A DNA stretch of 17,049 nt from Sediminispirochaeta sp. Lineage in GTDB: Bacteria; Spirochaetota; Spirochaetia; DSM-16054; Sediminispirochaetaceae. The notes under the pieces were generated by a model. That model saw only the letters and a program-made list of their open reading frames with translations. It was not told the DNA's origin and ran no database searches. The translations under genes were made by a program, and so were the position numbers. Below are positions 14,810-17,049 of this stretch, one piece after another. The stretch spans positions 1 to 17,049 of the forward strand of contig DSBN01000056.1 of assembly GCA_011046055.1 (NCBI GenBank), read 5' to 3'. The stretch's first letter is position 1, and each line of letters opens with the position of its first letter.

Positions 14810-15265
14810 ATGAAACAAAGCACGGATGAAGAGAACAGCCTCTCCCGCCTGATTAATGACGGCTACGGAGAGCAGCGGGATTTGAATTGCGCCGAAACCA
14901 TCCTCTACGCGGCGAATCAGGTATACTAGTTGGGTCTGGACAAATCGGCCTTGAAGCTCTCCGCCGGTTTCGGCGGGGGCATGGGGGCGGAGGAGACCTG
15001 CGGGACCTTGACCGGAGGGGTGATGGTGCTCTCCTCGCTGTTTATCGCCGACAGGGGGCACGAGAGCGACTACGTGAAAGGGCTCTGCGCCGAGTATTTC
15101 CGGGACTTCGCCCAGAAGATGGGATCTTTGAACTGCGCCCGTTTGAAGGAGATGCACCGTGATGATGAGCGTGGCTGCCTACCGGTGGTAGTCGTCGCGG
15201 CGCGGGTACTCGAGGGGATAATCGACAGAGAGCTTGCCGCTGGAGCACGCAGGAAGGCAGAGTAG
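14810..15265 (+). pseudogene. C_GCAxxG_C_C family redox protein with in-frame UAG at codon 40
   Basis: Reading through one TAG (14927-14929) gives a 151-residue protein of the usual family length. Conserved cysteines are Cys27 (DLNCAE), Cys64 (ETCGTLTGG, where the family CGAxxG motif has Thr for Ala), Cys109 (GSLNCARL) and Cys123 (RGCLPVV), with an additional Cys93. The glycine-rich SAGFGGGMG block precedes Cys64. The TAG falls between Tyr39 and LGLDKSALKL, a position variable in the family. The protein is thought to be a membrane-free redox-active disulfide or metal protein of anaerobes; its reaction is not known. The stop splits Cys27 from the other three, so without readthrough it is inactive. 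No ribosome site precedes a restart at TTG 14930. It ends TAG followed two codons later by TAA. Confidence 0.8.
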
Positions 15266-15294
15266 TACTAAACGCGGGGATGCAGGGAGGTCGA

Positions 15295-15930
15295 ATGCAC
15301 GATGAGTAGAACTGGGAAGGATCTTTTGTACTGGAGATCGATTCCTCTGGTACCGTGACCCGTACGCTGATAGACATCGGCAAGATGAGCAGCTCCAGAC
15401 AGATCAGCGCCGGACTGGCCCGCAACATCAACAACCTGATGAGCGTAGTCCTCGGCCATGTCGAAATAATGAAAAAAAATATCAGCCAAGGACGCGGGGA
15501 AGAGCTCCAGACTTCCCTCGACAAAATACACTCCAGCTCATGGCAGGCGGTCTCTATCAGCCGTCGTCTGTTGTACTACACCCAAGAACAGCTGCTGCAG
15601 ACCGAGTCCTGCGATCTCAACGGGATCACCGCGGATGTGCTGCGGGACGTGGAGTTCGAGTCGAATATCGAGACCAGTATCAAAGTTGACCAGCAAGAGG
15701 TGCTCCTGCAGACCGAAGCGGCCCGGATCGAGACTCTCGTCTTCGCCTTGGTGCAGAATGCCCTGGATGCCATGCCCGATGGCGGCCGCTTGACCGTCTC
15801 CACCTGCAGGGTGGATGGGGCAGCGCTCCCCGAGTCCGCCGCCAGCTGCGTGGAGCGGGGAGAGTACTGGCGGCTGCGCGTTCAGGATACCGGCGAGGGG
15901 ACCCTGATCGATGTCTTTCTTCCCCTTTAG
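15295..15930 (+). pseudogene. Histidine kinase remnant (His lost, ATP-binding domain internally deleted)
   Basis: AGGGAGG (15284-15290) stands four bases before ATG 15295, whose frame is open to 15930 except for TAG at codon 5 (15307-15309); GTG 15355 is the next possible start. The body reads as a GHKL kinase: ISAGLARNINNLMSVVLGHV is the H box with Arg (CGC, 15421) in place of His, and LVQNALDAMPDGG is an intact N box. VQDTGEG then joins directly to TLIDVFLPL. In intact kinases about 40-50 residues with the F and G2 boxes and ATP lid separate DTGxG from the GT-x-x-x-x-LP ending, so an internal deletion through a repeated GEG-coding segment is likely. No kinase activity is expected. A short conserved protein with another role is less likely. 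Confidence 0.7.
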
Positions 15931-15961
15931 GGGTGGGCCGGGACCGTGAAGAAACGCCGGC

Positions 15962-15990
15962 TTGCTTGATGGCTGTTTTTCTCTTACGTT
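15962..15990 (+). promoter_or_regulatory. Promoter of the flippase-like gene
   Basis: TTGCTT (15962-15967), 17 bases, TACGTT (15985-15990). Predicted transcription starts near 15997, only about four bases before the ATG at 16001. Confidence 0.45.
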
Positions 15991-16000
15991 TAGGGCTATT

Positions 16001-17049
16001 ATGGGTTTTTTAAATCGACGGAACTCCAAAAAAACGGGAAGTATCGGCGGACTACTTCGTTTCAGTCTCCTCTTTTTGGCCCTTAGCGGTCTCGGGCTGT
16101 ACGCGGTCTACTCCCAAGTCTCCGGGGCGACCGTGGTCTGGGACCCCGGGCTTCTGAAGCCCTCGTTCCTGCTCGGAGTTTTGGCCTTGCTGCTGATCTA
16201 TTTCGCTATGGACGGCTTGCGGCTGTGGTTTGTACTCGGGGCGCTGCACTATAGAGTTCCACTGACAGCGATGGCTCGACTGGTTTTCATAAATATTTTC
16301 GTCTCCAATGTGACTCCCCTGGCCACCGGCGGGGGAGTGGCCCAGGTCTGGTTCTTGCAGCGGCGGGGCGTGCCCATTGGGACCGCGATGACCGCGACGA
16401 CGGTACGGACGGTGCTGGCAATTCTCTTTATTTTCGGAGCTGCCCTGGTCGACTTCATCGTCACTGGAGGAGCTCCTTCGGTGCTCCCCGCGCGGGTTCT
16501 ACGGACGACTCTGCCTCTGCTGGCCTTCGGCTATCTTTTTTTCTTCGCGGTGCTGATCTTCCGCCCCAAAAGCCGATCAAGCTGCTGCTGCGGCTACTCC
16601 GATTGGTCAGGAGCGCTCACCTTCTGAGGGAGAAGCACTATCGCCGATCGCGCCGGAGAGTTGTTCGGGAGATGTTTCGTTTCTCCCAGGGCTTTCGGAC
16701 CTACCTGCGGGGCAGCCCAGTTTATATGGGGGCATCGGTATTGGCCACCGCCGCCTTTCTGTTGAGCCTCTTCTCCTTTCCTGCGCTGATCATTCAGGCC
16801 TTGGACTACGATCTGGGCTACTGGATGGTGGTCGAGAAGCTGCTTTTGACCACCTTCGTGATGTATTTTTCGCCGACCCCCGGAGCTTCCGGAATCGCCG
16901 AGGGGGTCTTCGCCTACTTCTTCGCCTCCGTTCTCCCGGCGGGACACCTGGTATTGCTGACGATTCTCTGGCGCGGGCTGACGATCTACCTCGGACTGGG
17001 GGCGGGGCTCTTTTTTACCCACCACGAGTTGGTGGGGGGAGATGAGCGA
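16001..17049 (+). pseudogene. Flippase-like (LPG synthase TM / UPF0104) membrane protein, frameshifted and cut by window end
   Basis: From ATG 16001 the frame encodes several membrane helices and the family motif VFINIFVSNVTPLATGGGVA, ending in LPLLAFGYLFFFAVLIFRPK. That frame then stops at 16625-16627. From about 16570 the -1 frame continues the same family without a stop to the window edge: PIKLLLRLLRLVRS, then FSPTPGASGIAEGVFAYF and LTILWRGLTIYLGLGAGLFF. One additional A in the A4 run at 16568-16571 would join them. Members of this family (PF03706, related to the MprF flippase part and AglD) move or modify lipid-linked substrates; the substrate is unknown. An upstream in-frame TTG at 15962 is less likely as start, because the added residues are not membrane-like and a promoter -35 lies there. 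Confidence 0.82.

Noticed and set aside
14927..15309. Genome-wide reassignment of UAG as a sense codon, based on two in-frame TAG codons.
   Set aside because: TAG ends at least five other well-bounded genes here, so general reassignment is not supported; only local readthrough stays open.
16565..16573. Programmed -1 ribosomal frameshift at CCCCAAAA in the flippase gene.
   Set aside because: In the zero frame the codons are CCC AAA AGC; a slip of the AAA codon would re-pair with CAA, so the heptamer rule is not met.

Overview
The window reads as chromosomal DNA of a free-living, anaerobic spirochaete. The clearest taxonomic marker is the first gene. Its layout (acidic cytoplasmic N-terminus, a conserved juxtamembrane domain, one membrane helix, then a long TPR periplasmic part) matches the spirochaete flagellar-collar protein FlcA. 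Two ferredoxin-MinD hybrid ATPases, a NifX/orange-protein-like protein, a DUF134 regulator, an iron-sulfur flavoprotein and a C_GCAxxG_C_C redox protein point to anaerobic metabolism. No rRNA, tRNA, CRISPR array, insertion sequence or prophage gene was seen. Genes are tightly packed, and no gene-free stretch exceeds about 250 bases.

Layout. 1-2729 (+): 3' part of a flcA-like gene. 2751-3848 (-): branched-chain aminotransferase, divergent from 4010-5131 (+) mannose-1-phosphate guanylyltransferase, with back-to-back promoters and a 12-bp palindrome between them. 5146-6123 (-): helical protein of unknown function. 6765-7541 and 6179-6754 (-): an operon of a SagB-type nitroreductase-fold oxidoreductase and an iron-sulfur flavoprotein. 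7666-10485 (+): radical SAM protein (COG0731), a TauE/SafE permease frameshifted at an A10 tract, and a beta-propeller-like lipoprotein. 13075-10509 (-): a tightly coupled operon, DUF134 regulator, two ferredoxin-MinD ATPases, NifX/ORP-like protein. 13323-14717 (+): sensor histidine kinase with a periplasmic CxxCH domain, divergent from that operon. 14810-15265 (+): C_GCAxxG_C_C protein interrupted by an in-frame UAG. 15295-15930 (+): decayed histidine-kinase remnant. 16001-17049 (+): flippase-like membrane protein with a single-base frameshift, running off the window.

How it may work together. The 10.5-15.3 kb block looks like an anaerobic redox or metal-cluster island. Two P-loop Fe-S ATPases and a cofactor-binding NifX-fold protein sit under a DUF134 regulator whose promoter carries an inverted repeat between -35 and -10. 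A putative haem-sensing kinase is transcribed divergently.

A second theme is a set of six genes (starts at 6123, 7666, 13075, 13323, 14810, 16001) that lack a clear Shine-Dalgarno sequence and have a -10-like hexamer only 6-10 nt before the start codon. These are predicted leaderless or near-leaderless mRNAs, unlike the SD-led genes around them.

Four + strand genes carry lesions (A10 frameshift, UAG codon, internal deletion, A4 frameshift). Whether these are biological or sequence errors cannot be decided here.
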